Shown here one piece after another: positions 27,560 to 37,039 of a stretch of DNA of 64,000 nt. Source of the stretch: Gammaproteobacteria bacterium (GTDB lineage Bacteria; Pseudomonadota; Gammaproteobacteria; Poriferisulfidales; Poriferisulfidaceae); contig JAPOXW010000030.1 of NCBI GenBank assembly GCA_026706895.1, positions 62,001 through 126,000 on the forward strand, written 5' to 3'. Numbering within the stretch: the first letter of the stretch is position 1; each line of letters opens with the position of its first letter. The notes under the pieces were generated by a model. It saw nothing but the letters and a program-made list of their open reading frames with translations, ran no database searches and was not told the origin of the DNA. The position numbers and the translations under genes were made by a program.

Positions 27560-28210
27560 TCACAGGTAATTCATGATTTTCCCCTTTAGAACAGGTAATA
27601 ACTCTCTCTCAAACCAAGGATTTTTCTTCAACCAGCCGTTATTCCGCCAGGACGGATGCGGCAGGGGAATCTTCCCCGAGGGCAGGAATTCTTCCCAGGC
27701 GGCCACGTTGGCGGTCAGGGAATCGCGGCACTGCGTGCCCAAGTGCCAGCGCTGCGCGTGGTAGCCGATCAGCAGGAAAAGTTTCAACTGCGGCATGGCG
27801 GCGAATAAGCGCTCGTGCCATTGCTCGCTGCAAATCTGCGGGGGTGGCAAATCCGCTCCACGGCGGTCCTGCCCGGGAAAGCAGAACGCCATCGGCATGG
27901 TGACGATGCACTCGGCATCGTAAAACTGGTCCCGACCCACGCCCATCCACTCGCGCAGGCGCTTTCCGGAAGGGTCGTCGAATGGCAGCCCGCTCCGGTG
28001 CACATGCGTGCCGGGTGCCTGGCCGCACACGCAGATCCGTGCCGTGGTGGACAGCCTTGCCACCGGCCTTGGCGCATGCCCGTGCAGTTCGAAGTCTTCT
28101 GCGCACGATGAACACCGGCGAAGCGACCGGGCGAGGCGCAGCAGGCGGTTGCGTGGCGCCGATGCCGCTCCAGGAGCCACATGCACCCCGGTGGGGCACG
28201 TGGAAGTCAT
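27560..28210 (-). CDS. Uracil-DNA glycosylase superfamily protein
   Basis: A 216-residue protein with the two marks of the UDG fold: motif A in CVCGQAPG (about residue 60) and motif B HPSWRN in the C-terminal part, as in family 4/5-like enzymes. A CxxC pair (RCSSC, about residues 32-36) lies before motif A. It would excise a deaminated base from DNA, though the exact substrate is uncertain because motif A has GQAPG rather than GEAPG. It lies 3 bp downstream of the DUF2062 gene and is probably cotranscribed. Confidence 0.8.
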   Translation of the reverse strand: MTSTCPTGVHVAPGAASAPRNRLLRLARSLRRCSSCAEDFELHGHAPRPVARLSTTARICVCGQAPGTHVHRSGLPFDDPSGKRLREWMGVGRDQFYDAECIVTMPMAFCFPGQDRRGADLPPPQICSEQWHERLFAAMPQLKLFLLIGYHAQRWHLGTQCRDSLTANVAAWEEFLPSGKIPLPHPSWRNNGWLKKNPWFERELLPVLKGKIMNYL

Positions 28211-28213
28211 TGC

Positions 28214-28759
28214 CTACTTCTCCAGGATGTCGTGCAGGACTTTTTCGACCCTGCGCTTGTGCCGGGTCTGCCAGATGCGGACCACGTACCACCGCCAGTA
28301 CAAAAGAATACTCCAGTAGCTGACGGTTGCGCCAATGGCGCCGCAGATGAGGGAGCCGACGAGCAGGGGCAGGCCAATGATGTACAACTCTTCCGTGAAC
28401 CAGGCCCAGGACCACTCGAACGCGAAGTGCTGAGGGGGGATGTTGAGCACCCAGCTGCCAACGAGATAGCCGGTGAGAAAGATCGGGGGGATGGTGATGG
28501 GGTTGGTGATCCAGACCAACAGCACGGCGAGAGGCAGATTCGAGGCAAACACGATGGCCAATGCGGCCGCCACGACCATCTGTCCCGGAATGGGAAGGAA
28601 TGCGCAGAACACCCCGATCGCGAATGCCCGGGCTACCGAACGGCGGTTGAGGTGCCACAAGTTGTCCTTCAATGCCACTGAACCGAACAAGCGAAGCGTC
28701 TGATGCTCCCTGACCCGATGGAAGTGCGGAAGATATTTCTGTAGAACCTTGCGTGCCAT
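28214..28759 (-). CDS. DUF2062 integral membrane protein
   Basis: A 181-residue protein with an N-terminal soluble part, then three or four hydrophobic segments containing the DUF2062 core (AIGVFCAFLPIPGQMVVAAALAI, WITNPITIPPIF). The family is widespread and of unknown function. Transcribed divergently from exbB and upstream of the UDG-like gene. Confidence 0.85.
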   Translation of the reverse strand: MARKVLQKYLPHFHRVREHQTLRLFGSVALKDNLWHLNRRSVARAFAIGVFCAFLPIPGQMVVAAALAIVFASNLPLAVLLVWITNPITIPPIFLTGYLVGSWVLNIPPQHFAFEWSWAWFTEELYIIGLPLLVGSLICGAIGATVSYWSILLYWRWYVVRIWQTRHKRRVEKVLHDILEK

Positions 28760-28836
28760 CGGTGGTTACAGGGTAATTGAGGAACACCTAATACTCTACA
28801 ATAAATTGTTTACTTTCGCTGTTTTACCGCCTGCTG

Positions 28837-29454
28837 ATGCTGGATTTAGTACAGGCCGGAGGCTGGGTGATGGTGCCGATTCTGCTGTGCTCCATCCTGG
28901 CGTTGGCCATCATTTTGGAGCGCAGTTGGGCCCTGCGGCAGGGCCAAGTCATGCCGGATGGCCTGCTGGCACAGGTACGAGCTTGGTTGCAGCAGGATGC
29001 GCTGGATGGGGGTCGCCTTGACGCGCTGCGCAACAGTTCGCAGTTAGGGCGTGTATTGGCGGCTGGCTTGAGCCTCCATCGGCAGACGCTGGAGGAGCGC
29101 AAGACGGCGATCGAGGATGCGGGCCGTCGGGGTGCGGTCGAGCTGGAACGCTTCTTGGCAGCACTGGGCACCATCGCGATGATTTCTCCCTTGCTGGGTC
29201 TTCTGGGGACGGTCTGGGGGCTTATCGTCGTGTTCGATCAAATCATGACGACGGGGCTGGGACAGCCGTCGGATCTGGCTGGGGGCATTGCGCAGGCGCT
29301 GATCACGACTGCGGCTGGCTTGGCTGTGGCAATTCCGGCCGTGATCTTTCACCGCTTTTTTCAACGCAAGGTTTCCGTGCTGGTTTCTCAAATGGAGTCA
29401 GTGGCGCACCAGCTGATGGATGTATTGCAGCAACGCGAGCAGGGGACATCGTGA
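28837..29454 (+). CDS. exbB: MotA/TolQ/ExbB proton-channel family protein
   Basis: A 205-residue inner-membrane protein with three helices (about residues 5-25, 105-128 and 145-168) and the family core AMISPLLGLLGTVWGLI. With the ExbD-like gene that overlaps it (4 nt) it would form a proton-driven energy transducer. No tonB is adjacent; the pair instead precedes the msbA-lpxK gene, an order found in several gammaproteobacteria. A TolQ-like role cannot be excluded. Confidence 0.9.
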   Translation: MLDLVQAGGWVMVPILLCSILALAIILERSWALRQGQVMPDGLLAQVRAWLQQDALDGGRLDALRNSSQLGRVLAAGLSLHRQTLEERKTAIEDAGRRGAVELERFLAALGTIAMISPLLGLLGTVWGLIVVFDQIMTTGLGQPSDLAGGIAQALITTAAGLAVAIPAVIFHRFFQRKVSVLVSQMESVAHQLMDVLQQREQGTS

Positions 29455-29864
29455 AATTTCAGGTTCACCAGGAAGATGCTCTTTCGATCCCGCTGACGCC
29501 GCTGATCGACGTCGTGTTCCTGTTGCTGTTGTTTTTCATGCTGACCACGACGTTCAGCCAGCTCGATTTTCTGAAAATCCAACTGCCGCGTGGTGAAGCT
29601 GAAGCGGCCGGCACCGAGGTGCGCATCAACCTGGCCATTGATGCAATGGGGGACTATTACCTGAACGGGCAGCTTCTTCCAGGCGAACCCGAGGCCTTGG
29701 CGACACAGTTGCGCCTCGCGTTCGCGGATCAACCAGACGCGGTGGTCTACGTTTATGCCCATGCGTTGACGCCGCACCAGTCGGTTGTGTACCTGATGGC
29801 GCAAGCCCGGGGACAGGGCGTGCAGCAAATCCGGGTTGCAACATTGGGCGAGCGCTTGCCATGA
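29451..29864 (+). CDS. exbD: ExbD/TolR-family biopolymer transport protein
   Basis: A 137-residue protein with one membrane helix (about residues 14-34) carrying the proton-binding aspartate in PLIDVVFLLLLFFM, and a periplasmic C-terminal domain. Partner of the preceding ExbB-like protein. GTG start inside the exbB stop; its own stop overlaps the msbA-lpxK start as ATGA. Confidence 0.92.
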   Translation: MKFQVHQEDALSIPLTPLIDVVFLLLLFFMLTTTFSQLDFLKIQLPRGEAEAAGTEVRINLAIDAMGDYYLNGQLLPGEPEALATQLRLAFADQPDAVVYVYAHALTPHQSVVYLMAQARGQGVQQIRVATLGERLP

Positions 29865-32713
29865 ACGAGATCACGCGCCGTTCCGGCATGGACATTTATC
29901 GGCAGTTGCTGCGGCTGGCTTTGCAGGGTCAGAGCGGCATCCTGATGTTGGCAGTGCTCGGCATGGCGATGGAGGCCGCAACAGGCCCCGCGTTGTCGGC
30001 GCTGATGAAACCGATCCTGGATGGCGCAATCGTCGAGCAGCAGCCGGACGTCATCCGCTGGGTGCCGCTGGCGTTGATCGGGATTTTCGTGCTGCGGGCG
30101 GTCGGTTCGTACCTCAGTGCGTCCTGCATGGCGCAGATCGGTGCGCGCCTGGTGCGGGACCTGCGGCGGAAAATGTTTACACGCCTACTCGAATTTCCAG
30201 CAGAAACCCACGACCACACGGCTTCCAGCGATTTTCTGGCGCGCATCACCAGCCACGTCGAGGGCGTGACCACGGCGGCATCGAAAAGCCTCACCGTCCT
30301 GATCCGGGACAGCCTGATGGTGATCGGCCTGGTCGGCTGGATGTTGTACGTGAGTTGGATCTTGACGGTTGCCTTCCTGGCGGCCGTACCGGTGTTTGCC
30401 TGGTTGATTCCAAGCAGCAACCGAAGAGTCCGGAAACTTAGCCACCGCATGATGGAGGCGCTCACCGCGACCGTGCAGAACGCCCAGGAGGTGATTCAGG
30501 GTTACCGGGTCGTGAAGGTGTTCCAGGCCGAGACGATGGAAAAAACACGTTTCGATGAGACGACCGAGCATTTCCGGAAGCGACAGGTCCGCACGCAACA
30601 GATGGCGGCCCTGGTGTCTTCGGTCATCATGCTGCTGGTCGGGCTGGCCTGGGCCGGCATCGTCTACCTGGTGACACTGGAAGGGGTGCTGAGCACCATT
30701 ACGGTCGGCGGATTCGTGTCGTTCATGTTCGCCATGCTGATGCTGTTGGCTCCGGCACGCAACCTGGTGCAGGTCAACACCCGGTTGCAGCAGAGCATCG
30801 CCGCCGGGCAACAGGTCTTCCAGATGCTGGACACCCCGGCGGAGCAGGATCAGGGCGAACACTCCAAGCAGGACCTGCAGCATTCGATTGTCTATGATCG
30901 GATCAGCTTGCGTTACCGCAATGCGGACCGCGAAGCACTCCGCAATGTCTCGCTGACGATCCGACGCGGCGAGACCGTAGCCTTGGTTGGGCGCTCCGGC
31001 TCCGGCAAATCTTCGCTGGCCAACCTGCTGCCGCGCTTCTACGCCCCGCAGAGCGGGGAAATCCGAGTCGACGACATTCCGATCAACGATCTGCAATTGT
31101 CCGATCTGCGGGGGCTGATCAGCTATGTGGGACAGAACGTGGTGCTGTTCAACGACACGGTGCGCAACAACATCACCTATGGGGTGGATCCGGATCAGCA
31201 GCACGACTTGGAGCTGGCGCTGCGCAGTGCGCACGTCGACGAGTTTGTGACCCACCTGCCGCAAGGCCTGGAGACCATCATCGGGGAAGGGGGCGTACAA
31301 CTCTCCGGGGGCCAGCGACAGCGCCTGGCCTTGGCTCGGGCCCTGTACAAGCGAGCACCGATCCTGATCCTGGACGAAGCGACCTCATCGCTGGACAGTG
31401 AGTCCGAGCGGTATGTGCAGGAGGCCTTAGACAGGATCATGGAAGTCTCCACCACCCTGATCATCGCGCATCGACTGTCGACGGTGGAACGGGCGGACCG
31501 GATCGTCGTCCTGGATCAGGGCGAGGTTGTTGAACAGGGCACGCATGAGGAGTTGATCCAGAGAAACCAGGTCTACAGGAAGCTCTATCAACATCAATTC
31601 CAGGATACGGGAGATGTCGAGGAACGCCCGCCCCGCCGCGGGGAACTGCTGGAGGAGGAGAGCACCCGGCATCAATCCTGGGTGACGCGTTTTGCCGAGA
31701 CCGTCTGGTACGGGGATAGCCGCTGGGTGTGGGCCTTGCGGCCACTGAGCTGGCTGTATCGCACCGGCGTGTTCCTGCGACGGCTCTGGCGCCGTTGGCT
31801 GAATCGGCCGGCCGCCTTGCCCGTGCCTGTGGCGGTGATCGGCAACCTGAGCGTCGGAGGCACCGGAAAAACCCCTCTGGTGGTCTGGCTTGCGCTCCGG
31901 CTTCGAAGCTTGGGGGTTTCGGTCGGGATCGTGTGCCGGGGCTACCGGGGCGACAGTCCAACCTGGCCCCGCGAGGTTGATGCCGCGACCAGCCCCGATG
32001 AGGTCGGGGAGGAAGCGGTTTTGATTGCGGCACAGACGGGCTGTCCCGTGTTTGCGGGCCCGGACCGGGTTGCTGCCGCGCAGGCGCTCTGCGAGCGGCA
32101 TACCGTCAGCATCATCCTGTCGGATGACGGGTTGCAGCATTTGGGTTTGTCGCGGGAGATCGAAATCCTGGTGGTGGACGGCAAACGCCGGCACGGCAAC
32201 GGCTTGTGCCTGCCTGCCGGGCCGTTGAGGGAGCCGCTCGGGCGTGCGCGTTTGGCCGATTGGATCCTGGTGCACGGAGGAGATCCGGAGCCGGGAGAAC
32301 ACCGGTTCGACTTGCAGGTGAAGCACCTGCGCTCCCTGCTTGACGGCAGCACGACCCCGCTGTCCAGTTTTGCGGGGCAGACCGTGCACGCGGTCTGCGG
32401 GATCGGGAATCCGCACCGGTTTCTGGAATCCTTGGCCAGCGCCGGAATCGACGCGATTCCGCACCTCTACGAGGATCACCACGCTTTCCGAGCCGGACAA
32501 CTCGACTTTGCGGATGGTCACGCGGTAATCATGACGCCCAAGGATGCGGTCAAGTGCGAGCGCTTTGCCCGTGAACGGTGGTATTCTTTGGAGGTCGACG
32601 TGGCGCTGGAACCGGTTGTTGCCGAGGAAATCATCGGCAACGCGCAACGCGCCGTTGAGGAGAATCGAAAGGCGAAGGCACTGGATTCCCTGGATGCCGA
32701 AGCAAGGACATGA
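29861..32713 (+). CDS. msbA-lpxK: Fused lipid A flippase MsbA - tetraacyldisaccharide 4'-kinase LpxK
   Basis: One uninterrupted frame of 950 residues. Residues about 1-575 are MsbA: six membrane helices, Walker [10 protein letters not shown] near 377, signature LSGGQ at 481-485, Walker B ILILDEAT near 500. Residues about 605-930 are LpxK: the W-rich amphipathic start with PLSWLYR, Walker [12 protein letters not shown] at 661-671, [14 protein letters not shown] and the C-terminal [10 protein letters not shown] charged linker (about 575-604) joins them. LpxK phosphorylates the lipid A precursor on the cytoplasmic face; MsbA flips lipid A core to the periplasm. In most gammaproteobacteria these are two adjacent genes; each half here has the normal length and motifs, so both are expected to work. 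Confidence 0.95.
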   Translation: MNEITRRSGMDIYRQLLRLALQGQSGILMLAVLGMAMEAATGPALSALMKPILDGAIVEQQPDVIRWVPLALIGIFVLRAVGSYLSASCMAQIGARLVRDLRRKMFTRLLEFPAETHDHTASSDFLARITSHVEGVTTAASKSLTVLIRDSLMVIGLVGWMLYVSWILTVAFLAAVPVFAWLIPSSNRRVRKLSHRMMEALTATVQNAQEVIQGYRVVKVFQAETMEKTRFDETTEHFRKRQVRTQQMAALVSSVIMLLVGLAWAGIVYLVTLEGVLSTITVGGFVSFMFAMLMLLAPARNLVQVNTRLQQSIAAGQQVFQMLDTPAEQDQGEHSKQDLQHSIVYDRISLRYRNADREALRNVSLTIRRGETVALVGRSGSGKSSLANLLPRFYAPQSGEIRVDDIPINDLQLSDLRGLISYVGQNVVLFNDTVRNNITYGVDPDQQHDLELALRSAHVDEFVTHLPQGLETIIGEGGVQLSGGQRQRLALARALYKRAPILILDEATSSLDSESERYVQEALDRIMEVSTTLIIAHRLSTVERADRIVVLDQGEVVEQGTHEELIQRNQVYRKLYQHQFQDTGDVEERPPRRGELLEEESTRHQSWVTRFAETVWYGDSRWVWALRPLSWLYRTGVFLRRLWRRWLNRPAALPVPVAVIGNLSVGGTGKTPLVVWLALRLRSLGVSVGIVCRGYRGDSPTWPREVDAATSPDEVGEEAVLIAAQTGCPVFAGPDRVAAAQALCERHTVSIILSDDGLQHLGLSREIEILVVDGKRRHGNGLCLPAGPLREPLGRARLADWILVHGGDPEPGEHRFDLQVKHLRSLLDGSTTPLSSFAGQTVHAVCGIGNPHRFLESLASAGIDAIPHLYEDHHAFRAGQLDFADGHAVIMTPKDAVKCERFARERWYSLEVDVALEPVVAEEIIGNAQRAVEENRKAKALDSLDAEART

Positions 32714-32730
32714 GCGGGAGTCAGGAACAG

Positions 32731-32928
32731 ATGGACAAAAGACTACTGGATATCCTTGTCTGCCCGGTCACCAAGGGCCCGCTGCTATACGACCGTGAGC
32801 AGCAGGAACTGATTTCATTGTCGGCGCGCCTGGCTTACCCGGTGCGCGATGACATTCCGGTCTTGCTGGAAGAAGAGGCGCGCGGACTGTCGGAAGAGGA
32901 ATACCAGCGTTACCGGCATGACTCATGA
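32731..32928 (+). CDS. ycaR: Trm112/YcaR-family protein
   Basis: A 65-residue protein with [12 protein letters not shown] and [11 protein letters not shown], the signature of the short Trm112-like proteins found between lpxK and kdsB. ATG 32731 follows an AGGAA site; an earlier ATG at 32710 overlaps the lpxK stop and would add seven residues. The usual zinc-binding cysteines are reduced to one (VCPV). The role is not established. Confidence 0.85.
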   Translation: MDKRLLDILVCPVTKGPLLYDREQQELISLSARLAYPVRDDIPVLLEEEARGLSEEEYQRYRHDS

Positions 32929-33652
32929 CCGACCCTTCCATGTGGCGATTCCGGCACGGAGCGCGTCGACGCGCCTGCCGAACAAGCCACTACTCGAGAT
33001 TGCCGGGAAACCGATGCTGCAATGGGTTTTTGAGCATGCCCGGCAGAGCGGAGCCGCTTCAGTCGTGATTGCGGCGGGCGACGAGGCGGTGGCTGACTGC
33101 GCCCGTTCGATTGGCGCGCCGGTCTGGATGACGCGCCCGGATTATCCGAACGGGACAGCCCGATTGGGCGAATTGCTGGAATACCTGGACTGGGACGCGG
33201 ATGCGATCGTGGTCAACGTGCAGGCAGACGAACCGATGCTCCCGCCCGCCCTGATCGCCCAAGTGGCCGGGAACTTGGCCGCGCGAGACGAAGCTTTCGC
33301 AGCGACTTTATGCGAACCCCTCGGTGAAGGGGATTGGGATCGCGCCCAGGTCGTCAAGGTCTGGCGGGACGGGGAAGGGTACGCCGAAGGATTCAGCCGG
33401 GTGCCCCGGCAAATCGAAGAGGCGCGCTGCCAGCGCCATCTGGGGGTCTACGCTTATCGCGCGGGCGGGCTTGCCCGGTATGTCAAGTTGCCCCCGGCAC
33501 CGCAAGAACTGGAGGAATCGCTGGAACAATGCCGGATGCTTCACCATGGCTTTCGCGTCCATGTTGAGCCGGGCGTCGAAACGACATCGCCGGGCGTAGA
33601 TACGCCCGAGGATCTGGCGCGGGTGCGCGCCGCGATGGAGTCCTTGGCATGA
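32918..33652 (+). CDS. kdsB: 3-deoxy-manno-octulosonate cytidylyltransferase
   Basis: Makes CMP-KDO for lipopolysaccharide inner core. The 244-residue product has the nucleotidyltransferase start [17 protein letters not shown], the NVQADEP motif and the HLGVYAYR segment. It overlaps ycaR by 11 nt and the following CbiX gene by 4. Position after msbA-lpxK-ycaR matches the conserved LPS operon. Confidence 0.95.
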   Translation: MTHDRPFHVAIPARSASTRLPNKPLLEIAGKPMLQWVFEHARQSGAASVVIAAGDEAVADCARSIGAPVWMTRPDYPNGTARLGELLEYLDWDADAIVVNVQADEPMLPPALIAQVAGNLAARDEAFAATLCEPLGEGDWDRAQVVKVWRDGEGYAEGFSRVPRQIEEARCQRHLGVYAYRAGGLARYVKLPPAPQELEESLEQCRMLHHGFRVHVEPGVETTSPGVDTPEDLARVRAAMESLA

Positions 33653-34032
33653 ATGTCGGAAAACGTGCATTGTTGTTGGTTGCGCACGGTTCGCGCCTGC
33701 CGGAGGCCAATACCGAAGTGGCCGAGCTCACCGACCGGCTGCGCGAGGCATCCGACGGCCGGTATGAGATCGTGACGCATGCTTTCCTCGAAATTGCCGA
33801 ACCGGACATTCCGACGGGAATTGACGTCTGTGTTGCACAAGGTGCGGCACAGTTGTGGGTTCTGCCGTACTTCCTGGCTGCGGGCCGTCATGTCCGCGAC
33901 GACGTTCCAGCCTTGCTGGACCAGGCGCGTGAGCGGCATCCCGACGTGCTGATAGACCTGTGCGCGCATCTGGGCGCGGAGGCCAGTTTGCCTGAGTTGC
34001 TGTTGCAACTGGCCGAGGGTGATTCCACCTGA
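33649..34032 (+). CDS. Short CbiX-type sirohydrochlorin chelatase-like protein
   Basis: A 127-residue single-domain protein with AHGSRLPEAN at the N-terminus and the LPYFLAAGRHVRDDVP loop, as in small CbiX proteins that insert Co or Fe into sirohydrochlorin. The two metal-ligand histidines expected in this family, one in AHGSR and one in the GRHV segment, are present. It is cotranscribed with kdsB but unrelated in pathway; siroheme or cobalamin use is an inference. Confidence 0.82.
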   Translation: MNVGKRALLLVAHGSRLPEANTEVAELTDRLREASDGRYEIVTHAFLEIAEPDIPTGIDVCVAQGAAQLWVLPYFLAAGRHVRDDVPALLDQARERHPDVLIDLCAHLGAEASLPELLLQLAEGDST

Positions 34033-34050
34033 AAATGGCATGCGACCCCT

Positions 34051-34056
34051 TATAAT
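34051..34056 (+). promoter_or_regulatory. Candidate -10 box for glyA
   Basis: A perfect TATAAT 29 bp before the glyA ATG and after the CbiX stop. The -35 region is poor, so activation or a weak promoter is possible. Confidence 0.4.
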
Positions 34057-34085
34057 GCCGCGTCCGACCCTATGCAAGGATTGCC

Positions 34086-35345
34086 ATGTTTAAAAAAGAC
34101 CTGACCATTGCCGGATTCGACCCGGAGGTTGCTGCTGCGATGGAGGCGGAACGTCGCCGTCAGGAAGAACATATCGAACTGATCGCCTCTGAGAACTACA
34201 CCAGTCCGCGAATCCTGGAGGCCCAGGGGTCAGTGCTGACCAACAAGTATGCGGAAGGTTATCCCGCCAAGCGTTATTACGGGGGATGCGAGCATGTGGA
34301 CGTGGTTGAGCAACTGGCAATCGACCGCGCCTGCGAGTTGTACAAGGCGGATTACGCCAATGTGCAGCCACATGCCGGGTCCCAGGCGAATGCGGCGGTG
34401 TACACCGCGCTGCTGCAACCGGGCGACACCCTGCTTGGCATGGCCCTGGCTCATGGCGGGCACCTGACGCATGGCTCCCATGTCAACTTTTCCGGACAGA
34501 ACTACAACGCGGTTCAGTACGGGTTGAACCCGGAGACAGGGGAAGTGGACTATGAGCAGGTAGAACAATTGGCTGCCGAGCACCGTCCCAAGATGATCGT
34601 GGCCGGGTTTTCCGCTTATTCGCGGGTCATGGACTGGCAGCGCTTCCGCGACATCTCCGATTCCGTTGGGGCTTTGCTGATGGTCGACATGGCGCATGTC
34701 TCAGGGCTGATTGCCGCAGATCTCTACCCGAGCCCGGTACCGGTTGCCGACGTAGTGACCTCCACTACCCACAAGACACTGCGCGGACCCCGCAGTGGTT
34801 TCATCATTGCCCGCGAAAACGAAGAGATCACCAAGAAGATCAATTCCATGGTGTTCCCCGGGATGCAAGGTGGCCCGCTGATGCATGTCATCGCGGCGAA
34901 GGCGGTGGCGTTCCGTGAGGCTGCCCAGCCTGAGTTCAAGGAATACCAGCGCCAGGTATTGGCCAACGCCAAGGCCATGGCCGAAGTCTTCATCGAGCGC
35001 AACTACAAGGTTGTCTCCGGCGGGACCGACGATCACCTGTTCCTGGTCGACTTTATAGCCCAGGAACTGACCGGAAAAGAAGTTGACGCTGCGCTGGGAC
35101 AGGCCCACATCACGGTGAACAAGAACACCGTTCCCAACGACCCCAAGTCTCCGTTCGTCACCAGCGGCATCCGGGTCGGCACACCCGCGGTCACGACCCG
35201 GGGCTTCCAGGAGGATGAATGCCGCACGCTGGCCGGCTGGATGTGCGACATCATCGACAACTTGGGCGACGAATCCGTGATTGACCGCGTGCGCGGGCAG
35301 GTGCAGGAAATCTGCGCGCGCTATCCGGTGTACGAGGCCGACTGA
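34086..35345 (+). CDS. glyA: Serine hydroxymethyltransferase
   Basis: PLP enzyme that interconverts serine and glycine and supplies one-carbon units. The 419-residue product has the PLP lysine K230 in [13 protein letters not shown] and the family N-terminus [13 protein letters not shown]. It heads the nrdR-rib-nusB-thiL-pgpA run. A 22-bp inverted structure covers its stop codon. Confidence 0.97.
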   Translation: MFKKDLTIAGFDPEVAAAMEAERRRQEEHIELIASENYTSPRILEAQGSVLTNKYAEGYPAKRYYGGCEHVDVVEQLAIDRACELYKADYANVQPHAGSQANAAVYTALLQPGDTLLGMALAHGGHLTHGSHVNFSGQNYNAVQYGLNPETGEVDYEQVEQLAAEHRPKMIVAGFSAYSRVMDWQRFRDISDSVGALLMVDMAHVSGLIAADLYPSPVPVADVVTSTTHKTLRGPRSGFIIARENEEITKKINSMVFPGMQGGPLMHVIAAKAVAFREAAQPEFKEYQRQVLANAKAMAEVFIERNYKVVSGGTDDHLFLVDFIAQELTGKEVDAALGQAHITVNKNTVPNDPKSPFVTSGIRVGTPAVTTRGFQEDECRTLAGWMCDIIDNLGDESVIDRVRGQVQEICARYPVYEAD

Positions 35346-35354
35346 CCGGCCTCG
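35333..35354. other. Stem-loop at the glyA-nrdR junction
   Basis: CGAGGCCG (35333-35340) and CGGCCTCG (35347-35354) form a perfect 8-bp stem with a six-base loop containing the glyA stop. There is no T-run, so it may slow 3' decay or attenuate readthrough into nrdR rather than terminate. Confidence 0.45.
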
Positions 35355-35386
35355 GGCCAGGGAGCGGGAGCACTGCCGAGGAGATC

Positions 35387-35926
35387 GTGCGCTGCCCGTT
35401 CTGCAAACACGGCGATACCCAGGTCCTGGATTCCCGGCCGGTGGGTGGGGGCGATCAAGTACGCCGCCGCCGGCAATGCCTGAATCCAAACTGCGAGCAG
35501 AAGCGTTTCACGACTTACGAGCGGGCGAAGCTGAAGCTCCCGGATGTCATGAAGAAAGGGCAATCGGTCCCCCAGGCTTTCGATACCGAAAAACTGACAT
35601 GGAGCATCGAGATGGCATCGCGCAACCGGCCCGTCAGTTCGGACGTGATCGAAGAGATGGTCCAGAACGTCTGCGACCGGGCGCGCTCTTATCCGAGCAG
35701 GAGCATCTCGAGCCGGGCGATCGGGCTATGGGTGATCGACGAGTTGCGCGAGCGGGATCAGATCGCCTGCATCCTGTTTGCCTCGGTGTTCGAGGAAATC
35801 ACCACGATCGAACAGTGGCGGCAGTTGCTGGAACGCGAGGCCAATGCGCTGCCGGAATCGGCCAGGCGCAAACAGTTGGACTTGTTGAGCAGGGAAGAGG
35901 CTCCGGGCGACCTTCCACCGCCATGA
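35387..35926 (+). CDS. nrdR: Transcriptional repressor NrdR
   Basis: Represses ribonucleotide reductase genes in response to nucleotide binding. The protein has 179 residues, with an N-terminal zinc ribbon (MRCPFC, CLNPNC), then the ATP-cone domain (VPQAFDTEKLTWSIEMAS). GTG start at 35387. It is slightly longer than the usual 150-160 residues because of a C-terminal tail (ESARRKQLDLLSREEAPGD). The stop overlaps ribD. Confidence 0.95.
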   Translation: MRCPFCKHGDTQVLDSRPVGGGDQVRRRRQCLNPNCEQKRFTTYERAKLKLPDVMKKGQSVPQAFDTEKLTWSIEMASRNRPVSSDVIEEMVQNVCDRARSYPSRSISSRAIGLWVIDELRERDQIACILFASVFEEITTIEQWRQLLEREANALPESARRKQLDLLSREEAPGDLPPP

Positions 35927-37038
35927 CGGTGCAGGAGACGGACGCACGCTTCATGGAAGAAGCGCTGGAACTGGCGGAGCAAGGCCGCTATACCGCATCC
36001 CCTAATCCCTGCGTCGGGTGCCTGGTGGTGGCCGATGGCACTGTGGTCGGGCGGGGGTCTCATCGCCGTGCCGGGGAACTTCACGCTGAACCGCAAGCCT
36101 TGGCAGAGGCAGGAGATCGGGCGCGCGGAGCCACGATGTATGTGACGCTCGAGCCCTGTGCGCACCAGGGGCGCACGGCTCCGTGCGTGTCGGAGATCAT
36201 CGCCGCCGGCATCGGGCGAGTCGTGTCCGCCTGCGAGGACCCCAACCCCCAAGTGGCTGGACGCGGCCACGGGATGCTGAGGGAAGTGGGCATTGAATGC
36301 GAGGTGGGAATCGGGGCCGAACGAACGCAGGCGCTGAACCGGGGGTTCTGGAAGCGCATGACGACCGGGCGGCCTTGGGTCTGCGTCAAGCAGGCGATGA
36401 GCCTGGATGGCGGGACGGCGCTGGCCGACGGACACAGCCAGTGGATTACAAGCCTGGAGGCTCGCGCCGATGTGCAGTGGCAACGGGCTCGAAGCGGAGC
36501 GGTGTTGTCGACGGCTGCGACCGTAGGCCGGGACGATGCCCGGCTTAACGTCCGCCTGAAAGCACAGGTGTTGGGTGTTGATGAGGTCCGTCAGCCATTG
36601 CGGGCCATCATGGACCGAAAAGGAGAACTGTCGAGTGATCTTTCCCTGTGGTCGGTACCGGGGCCCTGCGTGGTCTACACCCTGGATGAGCATGCCGAAA
36701 AACTCCGGGCGGTCATTTCGTCCGAAACGGAAATCCAAACGGTGCGGGCTGGCGGGAAAGGCCTGGACCTGACAGCGGTGCTGTCGGGGTTGGCCATGGA
36801 CTACGAAGTCAACGACATTTTGGTCGAAGCGGGCGCGAAATTCGTCGGCGCGTTGATCCGGGAAGACCTGGTCGATGAGATGGTGATCTACATTGCGCCC
36901 CGCTTGCTGGGTGCGGATACCGCGCCTTTGGCGGAGCTGCCGCCGGCTGAAGACCTTCCGGAACGCTTGGGCTGGGCGCTGCAGGACGTTCGTGCGCTGG
37001 GCCCCGACGTCCGCATCACCTACCATCGGGGTCACTGA
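35923..37038 (+). CDS. ribD: Riboflavin biosynthesis bifunctional deaminase/reductase RibD
   Basis: Carries out the second and third steps of riboflavin synthesis. The deaminase domain (residues about 5-150) has zinc ligands in HAEPQAL and PCAHQGRTAPC; the reductase domain (about 155-371) has DGGTALADGHSQWIT and the VEAGAKFVGALI motif. The sequence HAEPQAL differs from the common HAEVHAL but keeps the His and Glu. ATG 35923 overlaps nrdR (ATGA). Confidence 0.95.
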   Translation: MTVQETDARFMEEALELAEQGRYTASPNPCVGCLVVADGTVVGRGSHRRAGELHAEPQALAEAGDRARGATMYVTLEPCAHQGRTAPCVSEIIAAGIGRVVSACEDPNPQVAGRGHGMLREVGIECEVGIGAERTQALNRGFWKRMTTGRPWVCVKQAMSLDGGTALADGHSQWITSLEARADVQWQRARSGAVLSTAATVGRDDARLNVRLKAQVLGVDEVRQPLRAIMDRKGELSSDLSLWSVPGPCVVYTLDEHAEKLRAVISSETEIQTVRAGGKGLDLTAVLSGLAMDYEVNDILVEAGAKFVGALIREDLVDEMVIYIAPRLLGADTAPLAELPPAEDLPERLGWALQDVRALGPDVRITYHRGH

Positions 37039-37039
37039 A

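Noticed and set aside
31600-31700. A frameshift artefact making MsbA and LpxK look fused
   Set aside because: The frame is continuous, both halves are full length with all motifs, and the linker has normal coding composition. Raw reads would be decisive.
35281-35925. An N-terminal extension of ribD across nrdR
   Set aside because: The extension is out of frame with nrdR, which has its zinc ribbon and ATP cone; ribD homology begins at ATG 35923.
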